Source of the DNA: Stichopus chloronotus
Lineage: Eukaryota; Echinodermata; Holothuroidea; Aspidochirotida; Stichopodidae
Direction of reading: 5' to 3'
Length of the DNA: 64,000 nucleotides
Assembly (NCBI GenBank): GCA_021234535.1
Contig: CM037830.1
Coordinates: 7,042,170-7,106,169, forward strand
Shown here: piece after piece, positions 12,301 through 24,074 of the stretch
Layout: each line of letters begins with the position of its first letter
How positions within the stretch are numbered: the stretch's first letter is position 1
Notes under the pieces: model-generated
The model's input: only the letters and a program-made list of their open reading frames with translations
What the model was told of the DNA's origin: nothing
Databases searched by the model: none
Made by a program: the position numbers and the translations under genes

Positions 12301-13002
12301 GTCTACAACATTCGAGATGTTTTCACTATGTCGAAGTCCTAACATACAACCAACATACGACCAACTTAACAACATATTCATGACAATGCACTGAAAGGTC
12401 TTAGAGATAAATAAATAGCAACTGATATGAGGAAGAATGTTGACTTGATGTATAACCACGTCAGTGTATTCAACATGAAAGCAAGAAGCAACTTCCTTTC
12501 CTACGCGAAAAGCAAGATAGATGTGCCACTATGTATATCTCCAATGTGTGCATTTCAATTTGTCACGTATATGTTGTTATTTTGTTTCGTAGAATTGTAC
12601 ATGTGCATCAATCAGACAAGTATTACGCAGCTTGACTAAAGGTGACAAAACTGACCTTTCCTTTCTACCAATGACAGCTCAAAACCATTTAAGTTTTCAT
12701 ATCACGGTGGTTCTATCCTCAAGTTCAATGCTCATGAACTACAAAAGCAACGGCGCCTATTAAGCATTATGATAAAGGAGGTCACTTACGTGCATGATCG
12801 ACTTACCGCCTCCATTTTTGTAGCAAAGATAAGGGAATCTCCAGACATTCCCTAATCCGACAGCATAACCGATACAAGCCATAATAAAGTCAACCTTGTT
12901 AGCCCACTTTCCTCTATCAACTCTAACATCTATCACTGTAGTATCTGTGGCATGGTGATTGGCTGTCGGCACCTTCGTCGTATTGTTGTTTGCTGCCATC
13001 AT
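130..13002 (-). CDS. SLC6-family Na+/Cl- dependent neurotransmitter/amino-acid transporter (GABA/glycine type), 11 exons, C-terminal end off window
   Basis: Spliced CDS: 12807-13002, 11739-11870, 8822-9080, 8139-8271, 7190-7324, 6502-6605, 5425-5549, 3246-3358, 2947-3081, 1235-1438, 130-300. Every junction is GT/AG and the frame stays open for 569 codons. It should be a plasma-membrane 12-TM symporter of an amino-acid-type substrate. TM1 carries [15 protein letters not shown] at residues 45-59. Gly49 sits where monoamine transporters have Asp, which argues against a monoamine substrate. Expected Na+ ligands are present: Ala47, Asn52, Ser297, Asn329, Asp397, Ser398. So are Cl- ligands Tyr72, Gln293, Ser297, Ser333. 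The EL2 cysteine pair is Cys150/Cys159, with glycosylation sequons at Asn167 and Asn178. TM6 ([14 protein letters not shown]) resembles GABA transporters, while [13 protein letters not shown] and RGLTLEGA resemble glycine transporters, so the substrate is unresolved. The last coding exon after residue 569 lies left of position 1. Confidence 0.95.
1235..1438 (-). CDS. SLC6 transporter exon 10: TM10 and start of TM11
   Basis: Residues 445-512: [16 protein letters not shown], then [18 protein letters not shown] and a TM11 start. Two GT donors lie nine bases apart in frame. The distal one (GTAAGT, 1234-1229) gives an ungapped fit to the family across the exon 10/11 junction, so I chose it. Confidence 0.92.
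1439..2946 (-). other. SLC6 introns: content of the longer ones
   Basis: Intron 9 (1439-2946) holds a copy of the roughly 220 bp dispersed repeat. Intron 7 (3359-5424) holds a run of twelve C at 4208-4219 and otherwise no recognisable element. Intron 2 (9081-11738) holds an A-rich purine tract at about 9545-9617, a run of fourteen C at 10565-10578 and a palindrome at 11310-11345. I see no further coding exon in them. Confidence 0.6.
2088..2315 (+). repeat. Dispersed ~220 bp repeat, copy 1
   Basis: Shares long stretches with 8576-8805 and, inverted, 46886-47095. Examples are TAAAGGGAAATA at the start, TTTTAAAACCAATGT, GTGGAC, and AATTTGTTCACCCAAACTT near the end. It has no coding potential and looks like a MITE or other short non-autonomous element. 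It lies in SLC6 intron 9. Confidence 0.75.
2947..3081 (-). CDS. SLC6 transporter exon 9: TM8 end and TM9
   Basis: Residues 400-444, phase 0 both sides: [16 protein letters not shown], then TM9 and LTE. Ile402 lies where GAT1 has the substrate-specificity residue Thr400. The intron to exon 8 is the shortest of the gene, 164 bp. Confidence 0.94.
3246..3358 (-). CDS. SLC6 transporter exon 8: TM8 first part
   Basis: Residues 362 (split) to 399: [10 protein letters not shown], then [17 protein letters not shown] with Asp397 and Ser398 of the ion and substrate site. Phase 1 in and 0 out. Confidence 0.95.
5425..5549 (-). CDS. SLC6 transporter exon 7: TM7
   Basis: Residues 320 (split) to 361, phase 2 in and phase 1 out. 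It contains [20 protein letters not shown] with Asn329 and Ser333, then [11 protein letters not shown]. Donor GTAAGA. Confidence 0.94.
6502..6605 (-). CDS. SLC6 transporter exon 6: TM6
   Basis: Residues 286-319, phase 0 in and phase 2 out. It begins [19 protein letters not shown] and holds Gln293 and Ser297 (Cl- and Na+ ligands) and the unwound TM6 glycines. The aromatic and glycine pattern is closest to GABA transporters. Confidence 0.95.
7190..7324 (-). CDS. SLC6 transporter exon 5: TM5
   Basis: Residues 241-285, phase 0 at both ends. TM5 reads [20 protein letters not shown], followed by [21 protein letters not shown]. The acceptor is TTTCAG and the donor GTGAGT. Confidence 0.95.
8139..8271 (-). 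CDS. SLC6 transporter exon 4: TM4
   Basis: Residues 196 (split) to 240, phase 2 in and phase 0 out. It completes FWERRVLKIS and contains the TM4 segment [17 protein letters not shown], ending KGVRQTGK before a GTATAA donor. The GK junction into a (V/I)V-FTA segment is typical of the family. Confidence 0.93.
8576..8805 (+). repeat. Dispersed ~220 bp repeat, copy 2 (abuts SLC6 exon 3 donor)
   Basis: Second copy of the family at 2088-2315, in the same orientation, with the shared AATTTGTTCACCCAAACTT block. Its end is about 15-20 bp from the exon 3 donor, inside SLC6 intron 3. Confidence 0.75.
8822..9080 (-). CDS. SLC6 transporter exon 3: TM3 and large extracellular loop 2
   Basis: Residues 111-195, phase 1 in and phase 2 out. 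TM3 carries the YYIVI motif, whose Tyr126 corresponds to GAT1 Tyr140 at the substrate site. Then comes SFTTALPW and loop 2 with Cys150/Cys159 and sequons Asn167 and Asn178. The donor GTAAGT lies at 8821-8816, about 20 bp from a dispersed repeat copy in the following intron. Confidence 0.95.
11310..11345. repeat. AT-rich palindrome/hairpin in SLC6 intron 2
   Basis: AGAGCCATATATATAGA is followed after TGGC by its near-perfect inverted copy TCTATATATGGCTCT. The arms differ by one TA step. It could extrude as a cruciform; no function is evident. Confidence 0.7.
11739..11870 (-). CDS. SLC6 transporter exon 2: TM2
   Basis: Residues 67-109 with split codons at both ends (phase 1 in and out). It begins AFLIPYF directly after the NGGG of exon 1, and includes Tyr72 (expected Cl- ligand) and the family motif [13 protein letters not shown]. 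Acceptor CTGCAG, donor GTAAGC. Confidence 0.95.
12807..13002 (-). CDS. SLC6 transporter exon 1: N-terminus and TM1
   Basis: Residues 1-65 plus one base. Two adjacent ATGs (13002 and 12999) open the frame; the second has the better context (A at -3, G at +4). An in-frame TAA lies upstream at 13027-13029, so the frame cannot extend. The hydrophilic N-terminus precedes [20 protein letters not shown], the start of TM1 and the core ion-binding segment. The donor is GTAAGT at 12806-12801, phase 1. Confidence 0.93.
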
Positions 13003-13029
13003 CAAGGTTGTGACCCGCTCGTTCCTTTA

Positions 13030-16000
13030 ACATCTAAACAAAATTGTCAAGACTTCTGTAAAAAATATGTTGTAGTTGTTTACTTTCACTTAAAAAATTT
13101 AGGTCATGAAACTGTCGAAAGTTTTACGAATGTGAAGAAAATCCATTATCCACACAATTCAAGACTTCTTTTCTCTTCTTCTCAACTCCTAGTCCCTTTT
13201 CCCCATCCTCTCAGGAAAATTTACGAAATGCAATATTTACATATCATGAAATTGTCCCCCTCGGTCCCCCTCCCTGGATCCTCCAGTGACCCTGCAAACC
13301 CCTTCGTTCCTGTCAAGGTTACTCGTTGAAATAATATACAAAAGTATGAAGTGAATTACACAAAAAGGTGTAATGGGTTTTTACCGTATTTCACTTTTCA
13401 TCATTAGCCATATATATGCCATGTCTACAGCCACATTAGCTTAGGATCAACAACAGCTCCTCTGTAGCCACATATGTACAAAATATAATAATGTCCTAAA
13501 GTAACGCTTCTGCATCCATTCACACATACCCAACTAAATTTTACATAACAGAAATGACTGAATATACAATATACCTCTCAAAACTTGTTTCAGTATATTG
13601 CAACATAGTTTCACACATTTCTCAGTGCCCCAGTCATGCATCCCTCCCCCACTAGCGCATGACTCCTAGATTACACGGTATTTCAAGTTGCTTACAACTA
13701 GGGCCTACTATACAATTGCTTTGTGAGCATCATTCTCTGAGTACACATGAAACTAAAATCCAACCTAGCTCCAGTCCCATAGTCCGTACGTAGTAGTAGT
13801 ACTAGTAGTAGATAGATAGAAATGGCAAATATTGTCCCATCAAATTTCGAGTTCTAAATAAAACTAAAAACACCAGGAATTCGAAATACATCATATCAAA
13901 ACGATTCATAGAACAAGTTATTAAAAAAACCGCAAATTGTCCAAACCTGAATTTTTTCACGGGGTGCCAGTATGTATGTGTACACTGCTTGAGGCCCACG
14001 TCGACTGTTTCCAAAGTTCCACGTGTTAACTTATCCTTATATCAATATCGAGAATTCCATTTAGGTTGATCCAGAACTCTTAATTCACGATTGTGCTCAT
14101 TCCCTGTCACGAAACACAAGAATATGTTATTTGACACGTCTTCACGGGGCCGAAGAATGCCGTCTGGTACACTGTCGCTTGGACTAACGACGTTAAATCG
14201 AGAAGGTTATTGCGAGTCCTGGACGTAATCCTGTCCCAGATAAATACAGATTAGTAAGCAGTATATATGCAATTGCCCTAAATACATATGCACTCCTTCC
14301 AAAACGGAAAACAGATTTCCCCAAGACCCCAGCTGACGTAATAACAAGGACGATAACTGTTAAAGAAACACAACAAGAATGACGAATGTTGATCTTTTTT
14401 TAGCTATGCTGTAATACTCTGTCGGTTGTCCTCGGTTTAACGAAATAAGCACATTTTGCTACATGTGGTACACGTGGCTTGAATCTCATACGATTAGCTG
14501 TTACTGGTGAAACTTGAACTTGCACGAAGGTCTGCTTTCGCAGCTAGCTCGGTATGGAAGGGTTTAAAGTATACAGTATTAGAGAGAGTTTAACAACCTA
14601 TACAGGGGGAAATTGTATGAGAAATATGTGCACGCAAATGTCGCGCCAAATCTCCATCAGTTAAAAAATAAAGTGGTTGAAAGTTTTCTCTCAATATTTG
14701 TAAACTGCTTCCATATAGCTCCCCTCTTCCATGATTTAGGCATCAATTCTCTTTCTTTATTTTATTTTTTCTTGCTTTGGAAAACAATGGTGTTGTCTAT
14801 GATCACCCGTCAATCTTAAATTAAGCCCACATGAAGATGAAATGTACGTCACATCAACTTCACATGATAGAAAGTCAGGCCCTGGGACAATCACCGAATA
14901 AACCATGGTCACGCAATGTATCAGTTTGCGTCAAGTGAGCCAAACCCTTAATTTTCTTAGATATTTTCAGAAGCTTAGTCAGCTTGATTGACATTTACGT
15001 ATGGAGTAGTTGCCATTAATGACCAAAACAGACTCAAACGACGGGGGCACACACAGTGCTCTGTTCCAGACATAATAACAATACTTTAAAGTGATTGCGT
15101 GTGTACTGAAAAACCAAAAAGATAAGATTATGTTTGATGTTAACCTTTTCTTTATTTTGAAATGTACACGCGAGGTTGTACATGAACGGACAATGTCTTT
15201 CAATGAAGGAAAATGACAGTAACTACTTCGAAAAGCTACGGGATTGGCATAGAAACAGAAAAAAAAACAGACAACATATTTGAAAATTAACGGTTCTTGC
15301 TATAACCGCCTACATAGTGAATATGCAACAGTACAGGTCTCACTAGTGTATCAAAAACATACTACTCAAGTCGTCGCTCCTTATTAGGTGTCGGGAATTA
15401 TAGTATTTGATGAAAGGAAACACTGTATTTACAAATAACCTACAAACTGAACACAACTTTGCCCACGGTGTCAGTGATCCTGAGTTGGTAACTGAATATT
15501 CAATACTAGTATACTTCCCATTGGCTTGCTCAAAGAAGCACACGGTTGATTTGAATGAAAACTGTCAACCACTACATTATCGTATTCTACACTTTTTGTC
15601 GTTATGGTAGAAGAATTGGAAATCATATGGCTTAATTAATCAACTGAAACCTGTTTATTTTCCCAGATTGTCTGAATGGTGTAATCAAAAGCCTTACCAA
15701 GATTTTGGAGATGAAATTTCAATATTTTTTACTTTTTGCCTACGCACGCAATCACTGACGCAGCGATCATTCCCATATGTGACGACCCTGACAATGTGAC
15801 GTAGTGGTGATGCCAGAACAAGTTTGGATCGACAAGACAGTGACATAAGGCTATTACATAAGCTGATGTAGTGGAAGAGACCCAGAAGTTTCTTGATCAA
15901 TGGGTACCTATGTTAGTTGCAGTCAACTACCACGCAAAACTTTCCTTGCTTACTTATAGTGACGCATCGCCAAAACAAGCAGGTTGTGGCACAAATTACA

Positions 16001-17165
16001 CTTCCCGTCACAAAAATTTAGCCTATAACTATACTTACTGTAAATTAATACTTTAACATGGCTCTTATACTGCCAATCATCTTATTATTTGGTACTATGC
16101 TTTATTTACTTGTGGGCCTATATAACTATTTTATGTTTTCTCTTTCATTCCAAATGTTTTGTAGTGATACTGACTGTCAATCATGTTTTAATTCATTTAA
16201 AGTGTAAACGGCCCTTACGCTGCACGCAATAGTAAGAAGTCACAATGTATGATCTTCTGATATAGATTGTTTATGTAGCTAACTTTCAAGCATGTAATCT
16301 CACACGTTTGTAGATATTTGTCTGACTTGTTTTCTTGGTTTATTGGATTTTCTCAGGCCATTAGGAAGGAAACATTACGTAATCGATATTAACGAGGTAC
16401 TCATTGCAACCAGGCTGAAGTATTTGTATGACAATTCTAGTGTAGCTGACGTGACATTGTTGTTGCGCAATAGCATCATGGCACTTCTAAAAAGTCAGTC
16501 AGATCGCTTGTCGGTTACTGTTGCGTGCTTACTACATAATACATTCGTAACTGTTCACATAGGACCATCACTGTTGTTTCCATGGCAACAAAATGGATCA
16601 TTCCATTATTGAAATGTATGGACTTTACTTAAAGACAAAAACTCATCACCCCAGACAGTTTCAATTCTCCCAACCACCAACATCTAATCCCTCCCTCAAC
16701 CTGTCTAAAATTCCTCCACATGTGAAATCAAAACAATGGATCCCTGAGTACGCTGTGTAATACGAGCTGCTCTGCATCTTTCGAATTTGCTGTCAATCAA
16801 AGAGTACTGTAACTCAGAACCAGTTGAGAGTTTTGCTTTCCGGAAAGTAAAAATAAATCTTAGGGTGATGAGTTACGGCCTTTAATGGTACTTCCCAACA
16901 AAGGTTGTACATATGTATTTGTGTGACTTGAACAGTCTTCCTTCATGAGCCGTAAACTGGCATGCTCACAAAAAGGTATTTTTTTTTTTATCATACTCAG
17001 CTTAATGACTAATACCCATAGAAATAGACAAACTAGAATGACGTCACTGCAACCACTCGCACAATGAATAAATGAAACATCATACACAAACCAGCACAAA
17101 CAACCAACGCCGTCTCTCAGCCAAGTCTCACTTTCTTTCAACATTGTGAGGACAATGTATGTGAT
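13030..17165. other. Intergenic region upstream of the SLC6 gene
   Basis: This should hold the SLC6 promoter and any 5' untranslated exon, but no TATA box, initiator or CpG island is convincing. Only short chance reading frames occur. A short GTAGTA/GATA microsatellite lies near 13793-13820. Confidence 0.5.
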
Positions 17166-17169
17166 TCTT

Positions 17170-18155
17170 TTGGTTGCTTACCGAAGGCAGGCAATGAATC
17201 TATGCGATGACAATGGCGTGTGCGTGTGTGTGCGTGAGTGTATGTGGTGCGGGTGACGCCTTGGCTTGAAAACACGATACCGGTACCGCAAGAAGGGAAA
17301 GCTGTTTGAACTTCAAAGGTGGCGTGTAGGTCAGTCCATTGTAAGTAGATGATCCATATTTTGAATCAGGTAGGTCACAGGTCATTTGAGGTCACCGGCG
17401 GGAAACTACGATAAACCTATTAGCGTAAGGAAGATATCTCAGAAAACTGAATGTTGATACTGAAAACTTCAAACTTTAACCATTTTTTTAGATTTTGATG
17501 AGCAGTTGATCTCTCTTAAGTTTTCGGAGGGGGGGGGGGGTGTCAATGGTCACATGAGGTCAGTAGAAATGATAGTTTCAAAACCTTGTAAACACGGTAT
17601 CTCAATGAGGGAAAGTTGTTTGAACTTCAAGGGTGATATTTAGGTATTCTATTATGAGCAGGTGATTCCTAGTCTTATTTAGGTACATAAAAGGTGATTT
17701 GAAGTCACCAGAGGGGAACTCTGAAAGCCTATTACGACTATCTAACGATATCTCAGCAATTGAATGTTGCTGGAATTTCAAACTGTAACCATAGTAGATC
17801 TTGATGAGTAGATGATCTCTGTCAAGTTTCAGGAGGTCCAACATCACATAAGGTCAGTAGGGGCAATAGTTTGAAAACCTTGTAAACACGGTATCTTGAA
17901 AAGGGAAAGTTACTGGAACTTCATACTTAATGCCAGTAGATGATCGCTAGTGATTTTCATGGAGGTCAATGGTCATATGAGGTCACCAGAGAATGAAGTC
18001 TGAAAACCAATTGGATGATATGTCAGCAACTATGAATGACGCTGAATTTTTTTTTTTCATGTTGGTCAGCGGTTACGTAAGGTCAGCAGAGGTCATACTT
18101 TGAAAGCCTGGTAGACATGGTATCTCAAGAAGTGTAAGGCATTTGAACTTCAGAA
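17170..18155 (+). repeat. GGTCA tandem array family, copy A1
   Basis: It starts with a degraded hairpin terminus (TTGCTTACCGAAGGCAGGCA) and GAATCTATGCGATGACAATG, then a GT-rich tract. Imperfect units follow that contain GGTCA...GAGGTCA...TGAAAACCTTGTAAACACGGTATCTCAA. Units are roughly 130-160 bp and diverged. The same terminus occurs in reverse orientation at 45.3 kb. Confidence 0.8.
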
Positions 18156-18325
18156 TTGGTGTGTCGGTTGTACTTTGTTTGGCACACTGGGAAAGAATCG
18201 CAAAGTCCTTCAGTTGACTTTTTGTTTTTTCTTTCTTTTTGCAAGCGTCGCCTCATGTACTTGGTGTGGCGATGTAGTGCTTCCCCCCTCCCCCCCCCCC
18301 TTCGACCGATCTCCCCCTTTCTTCG

Positions 18326-19033
18326 GTGTCAAAAGGTTCTCTGAGTTTACTTCTTGTAGCGTATATTGTGTCTAGAGCTGTTTCTTCACCTCTTTGTCTG
18401 TTTCCTTCTCAGTCATTTTGCGTGTTAGTGGGGATTTCCTGTTCTTCTGATGATTCTGTGTGTCAGCCTGTCTGTCTGTTTGGTCTGTCTGTCTTTCGTT
18501 TGAACGTCTTTATAAGTCTCCTTGTGCGTGGAACTCCCCTTCTTGGGATTTTTCTTCTCACGATTCCCTATAGATGTTATGGTACTGAGGACATCTGTTT
18601 CCTATTCAATGTCTTTATCATTATACTGTTGGCATATATGGACTATGGTATTGTTAAGGATTCCTCATCACCTGTGCAACCTTCGATTTTTCGTCTGTTA
18701 GATGTCTACATTCTAGCTGAAACAAACAAATCATGGAAGCATGTCGCGCTTAATTCACTTATCCCTCCACCTCCACCTCTTTCTCTCTCTCTCTTTATGC
18801 CTTCTCTTGACAAGATAACTTGGAACCATTTACGACGTTCACTCAACGAAAAATGTATTTCAACTACATTATCACTTTGGCAACCATCAGCAAGAACGAA
18901 TAACGCTTCGATGAATTCCGTTTACGTTTATCAGACCACTATGAGTAAGTTGACCACTACATCAAAAAACGACCAATATCAGAGTAGCGACGACCATGTT
19001 AGTTCTGTTTATATTTCGTGTGCTTCTTCATAG
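18326..19033 (+). other. Longest open frame in the window (235 codons), probably non-coding
   Basis: It starts at a GTG, not an ATG, and crosses CT/TCTG-rich low-complexity sequence. The translation is Ser/Leu/Cys-rich with no recognised domain. A hydrophobic N-terminal half and a Ser/Thr-rich C-terminal half could mimic a membrane protein. I favour chance openness through pyrimidine-rich DNA. The surrounding sequence to 21.7 kb shows no exon. Confidence 0.25.
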
Positions 19034-19049
19034 TTTGCTTTCCGAGAGT

Positions 19050-21740
19050 AAATGGATCATTGTGACATGATTACGTATAATGACCCTACATTACCTCTGT
19101 AGTACCAACTACGTCCACGAGTGATGTCATTTCCGGCTATTGCAACCACGCATACCTTCTCAAACTCTTGCAATCCTATATGCAGTCCCATTGGTCAGTT
19201 CAAAAAATGCGACTGCTCCCGTTACCCCTCATTCTCCATCATTGGAATATGACTGCCAAGCCGTAAACCAGTTATAGCAAAATAGTTCCTTTGACAAATT
19301 ATTAAACATATATAATTATCAATTAATTATGATTAAATATATATAATTATTAAACATATTAAACATACATAACAATAAATCATAAACTTGATTTTGTTTC
19401 AGAACTGGTATCATACGTAATAAACAGAGTAACAATAATGGCATTCCTCTCCTAAAAAAAAATGTGAACATTGTGTAAATATTGGGACTTACAGTATTCA
19501 GTATACTGTTTGAACCTGAGTCTTTTTCGTGTGTCACATTGTGTGCAGACAAATTTTAGTGAACAGTGTGTTTTCATTCATTCATGTGTTACAGGACTGA
19601 GTGTTCACCTGCATGTTCAAGTAACGAAAGTACAAAATTCTTTGTAGATTTACAATCAGCACATTTTTATCACAACGGGCTTTTTGGTCTCGACGATAAT
19701 CGTAACCTAGGTATGTCATACATCGCATTACGTACAAAAAAAATTACTGAGATTGGTAACTGTAGTAGGTTATTTGCGGTCAACAAGTTTCGAATAACAA
19801 ATACTTCGTGAACATTACATATCTAAGAGGAAATCTTGGACTTATTTTATAAACAGTGGGTTCGTGTACCAAAACTGAGGTTAAAGAACCTATCGTTTCC
19901 TATGGAGGTCGAAACTGATTATGGAGCCAAAATGTAGTAACTTTTGAAAATTTCATGAGCAATCCATAAGGGGTAAGCATGCACAGACTTATGATGTTTG
20001 TCATGCCCATCACGCTTTTGCTTTATATATTGGACAATGTGTAAAATTCCATTAAATGTTCAGACGGATTTGTCCCAACAAAAACACCAAAACTCGGATG
20101 TCACGTGACTAAAATTTACTTGACTATCTTTTTGTCTCAAGTTTGAGTTTACTTGAGCTCACTGATAGTACAATACAAGAAAGGCTCCTGTGTACATACT
20201 CAATGTGTAGGTCTTATGAGATCTATTTTTCTCATGAATTGTGATCCAATTATTTACACTTCAGAGAAAAGGATAGAATGGCATAGTGGACACATTACTT
20301 GCTTGAATGGCCTAAGTTTCTGCAGAAGATGAAATTGTACAATTCATGTATTAGGCGGTGCTGCACGTTATTAAAACTCTAGTTACGTCATGAATATCAG
20401 TGTTTGGGTTCTGCTAGAAAACCGTGTACAGGAAGAAGCATCTCATACGTAGGAGAATGTGGCCAACAGTCTGATTATCCTCATCTACACAAAATTATCT
20501 TCTGAGTGCAACTGATTTTAATCTGTGATGAATAAAGGCAACAGTGAATAAAGTGAAAGCTGTCGGAGCTGCAGGTGAGATGCAACTCAATCTTCATTTT
20601 CAGACGAGATCTGAAAACAAACATGTGCTAAACGCAATAATTATACTGAATCAGAAGGTGACATTCTGAGGAAATGTATCTACAGTGCGATAGTACATTG
20701 CGAATACAGAGTACATTTCGTTGTGATTGTTACTCAGACATAATTCAAAGAACATGGATCCGGCGTAATGCTTGGTATGTGTATCAATGTATTACTAAAA
20801 TTTGACCTGAATAGCAGACAGAGACAACAGTTGCCGCGGTCATAAAACATTCGACGGAAACTTTGATTCCGTTCAGAACTTGACAAAAATTTACAGACAC
20901 CTGTCGAACTTCGTTGAAAGGAATTGAATCTCAGACTTATTCCAGTACGCTGAATCAGGGAAAAAAGTATTACAAGTATTAAGACCCACCAAACATACCG
21001 TTAGTATTTTACACTGGGTAGAATAAACAAGTCCCTAGATATATCATTACAGAAATTAACAGATCGATGTGATGTAGCTATGAAAAACATGTCATAGAAA
21101 AGAAACTCATCACGTGAAAAGAAACGCAGACATATTGTGACTGGAAAAGAAATTCAGTCGGCTGAACAGTTAGCAGAGTCAACGAAAAACATATGCAACA
21201 GTTCAAAATGGTGACCTGATTTCCGATTCAACAAAAATCGCTACCACCATTAAAAAGTGCCCTACAGAAATGAGGGCGTTCTGTGGATTCATTTTAAATT
21301 GATGGGAATAGATCCAACCGTACATACTTAAACTGTGACATTGAATATTCAAAAGTAGGTCTTTGGAAATTTTGCAATAGTATTGTCAAAATCTGAAACT
21401 TAAGTTAGAATATCAATAATTAAAATAAATGAAATTAATATTCATCCGATAACAGAAATAAAATATAGACCCTAATGTAAAAGATATGGTAGGTATAAGT
21501 GGGGGTTTGGGACTAAATAGCTGCACGCTGTTTGAATGCTCGAAGGATAAAATCGGCTGTGTTAAGTATGTAAAGCCGTACACTAATATTGTGTCCCCCT
21601 CGGGTGAGTCGGGCGACACTGAGGTCAGATCCTATTTGCCGTAACCTAGCCCCTAGAGGTAACGACTTAGCGAGAAGGATGAGTCACGTGATTGGCAGCG
21701 ACACCCTTCGTTGTCGTTAGTACCGGGCGGTAGTAAATTT
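19050..21740. other. Intergenic, no recognisable gene
   Basis: AT-rich sequence with only short frames. A run of TATATAATTAT words lies near 19310-19360. I see no repeat shared with the rest of the window and no splice-framed exon. Confidence 0.5.
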
Positions 21741-21744
21741 CGAT

Positions 21745-22800
21745 GAAAGAGAAATACGTCATCATTGCTCGTGTATGGGTGTGCTTGTGTGTATGTGCGT
21801 GTGTGTGTGCGTGTGTATGTGTTTGAGACACTTAGCTTGCAAACACCATATTATGGAAAGGCTTTCCATATAGTTCTCTTACTTGGTGTGTAGATTCCCC
21901 ATATCAAGAAGAAGAACCCTATCGTTTTGTTGGACGCTAACGGTCACCTGAGATCACAGAGGTCAAACACTGAAAACATTGTTATCATGATATTTCAAGA
22001 TAGGCATCATGAGCTTTTCATATGAATGTGAAAGTGTTACAAAGTTGAGGAGCCGTATTGTATTTGTAAAGGTCAACTGAGGTCCTTGGAGGTGAAACAC
22101 TGTCATAGAATCCTATTGCTTTTTATCTAGGGCAAAGGTTATTTGAGGTCACCAGAGTCAAGCATTGAAATCTTTTTTAAGGCAATATGTCACAACTGGA
22201 CCCATGGAAAGTTTTAACACTTAGTAGATAAATGTGAAACATCAAGTAAAAGAACCATATTGCTTTTAGTGGTGGTCAAAAGTTATCTCAGGTCACTAGA
22301 AGTAAAACATGGAAAAACATTATGATATTAGAATAAGAATAATGGGAAAAATTCATACTTAGCTTCTGAATGCGTTACATCAAGTAGAAGAACTCTATTG
22401 TTTTCTACAAAGTAGTGAATCTCTGTTGCTTTTTAGCAAAGTCAAAAGTCATGTAAGATCACCGAGGTCAAACACTGAAAATTATTAATACAGAAATCAT
22501 AGAAACTTTTGATGCCTGTTCTAGTCGTGAATGTATGTGTCACATCAAGTAAAATAACCCTATTGATTTTGGTGAAGGTCAAAGGTTATTTGGGTGAAAC
22601 GTGCCTGCAATAAGTAAAAGCATAAATATCTCAAGAATGTACCATGTTGAGTACCAGAACCATATTGATCGTTTGTGATCAAAGTTGGTCAAAGAGTAGT
22701 TGCAAATATGATGTCTCAAGAAGGGAAGCTTGGACAGATCTAATAATAATGAAGTGTGTTATCCCTATTGATTTTGATGGAGGCCAAGTATTGGAACAGT
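21745..22800 (+). repeat. GGTCA tandem array family, copy A2
   Basis: Begins at the degraded terminus and a (GT)n-rich tract (about 21770-21832). About seven units follow, each with AGGTCA-type words, 'CACTGAAAAC', 'ATCAAGTA(G/A)AA(G/A)AACCCTATTG' and 'ATATCTCAAGA'. Same orientation as A1. Confidence 0.82.
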
Positions 22801-23403
22801 AGCAGTTTCTACGTCTCAATTGGTGATACCCACTGAGGTAAATATATATTATACTACCTCAATGGTGATACCGCGCAGTGCACATCACCTTACGCGCTAT
22901 GACAGGGGCATGCATCATCGAAACCACAATGCGTTTGGGCAACATGGCCCCTTGGTCGTACTACCATGTCGTATAGTGCGCGCCAGGTTCGGATTTTACA
23001 CTGCATTGTATGTACTAGGCTACATGCTAAATCTCATGAAGCCATTCTGCGACACAAACAAAAGCAGCGATTGTTGTGCCGATTCGAAGAATCCTTACGT
23101 TTATCCAGTCTCGAGGATCACAGCTCCGGAAAATGGTTATTCATTATTTCAGAAATGAAAATAGGCCTTGGATAAATTGATATTGTAGTACTGTTCGTTA
23201 TCTGCAAGGATATTATCAAAGTTACTTTTTAAGTTTCTGTACTGTAGCCTACGGTAGGCCTAACTAACAAAGTAACATTAAAGTTGAGTCAGAGCCAAGG
23301 CCTCACGTTGGGCCTACCTGAGTGACTACAGTACAGTACTCAGTAAGCTACCGAGTATCGTAGGCCTCAGTTAAGATGTGGTCAGTGTAGGTTAGGCTAC
23401 CTT

Positions 23404-23794
23404 CCAGACTGGAAAGTTTGCCTTACACGCGCAAGTTGTGGCCTGCGCAGCGTCCTCCATGAATTCGGCATCTGGCAGCGCAAGAGCCTACTACTACTAG
23501 CCGCTTGATCTGGCCGCGAATGTGGGAGACAGAAGTCGCGTCCGGGCATCAGGCCGGCCGCTGTTGAAAGTACCGTCTCGAAATCCTTTGAATTCATTCG
23601 TAGGTTATTGGATTTGAGTGGTTGAGCAACTTGAGCCCGCCAAAACTGTGTATGATAAAGGTACTGCTCCTTCAGCAGCTTTGGATCATCGTTCAGTTCA
23701 ACCCCGCATATTTTTGTGAAACTGAGCTTCGGCCATGCAAGAGCTAAAAATCTGTAGTCACTTGCCCACACGGAATGAAAACTTTCCAGTCTGG
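23404..23794. mobile_element. hAT-like non-autonomous element (MITE) with 8 bp target duplication
   Basis: A perfect 16 bp terminal inverted repeat, CCAGACTGGAAAGTTT, begins at 23404 and reads inverted up to 23794. The element is flanked by the 8 bp direct repeat GCTACCTT at 23396-23403 and 23795-23802. An 8 bp duplication with short inverted ends is the hallmark of the hAT superfamily. At 391 bp it cannot encode a transposase. A 124-codon minus-strand frame spans most of it; it matches nothing I recognise. Confidence 0.85.
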
Positions 23795-24074
23795 GCTACC
23801 TTAGGCTACCTTACAGTTATACTGATGGCAAAGAAGTATGAGTAAGACTAAGTTACAAATCCCATGTCACAGTGCTTACAGACAATTACTATTTTAGAAA
23901 TTTGGCTGGAATTTAGAATCTGTGACTTATACAAATACAATAGACAGTGGTATGCTTGAATGAGCACTGCCACTTGCAGTAATGCAAGGAATAGCATATA
24001 TGATATTGTAACAAACTGTTAGCGTACATATTACAGGGTTAGGGGATGGGAGATGTATTGTGGAAATTTATTTT

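Noticed and set aside
22820..23175. Two overlapping plus-strand frames in a CpG-containing stretch, considered as the first NSMCE3 exon
   Set aside because: No NSE3-like N-terminal residues and no phase-0 donor that joins to 26955.
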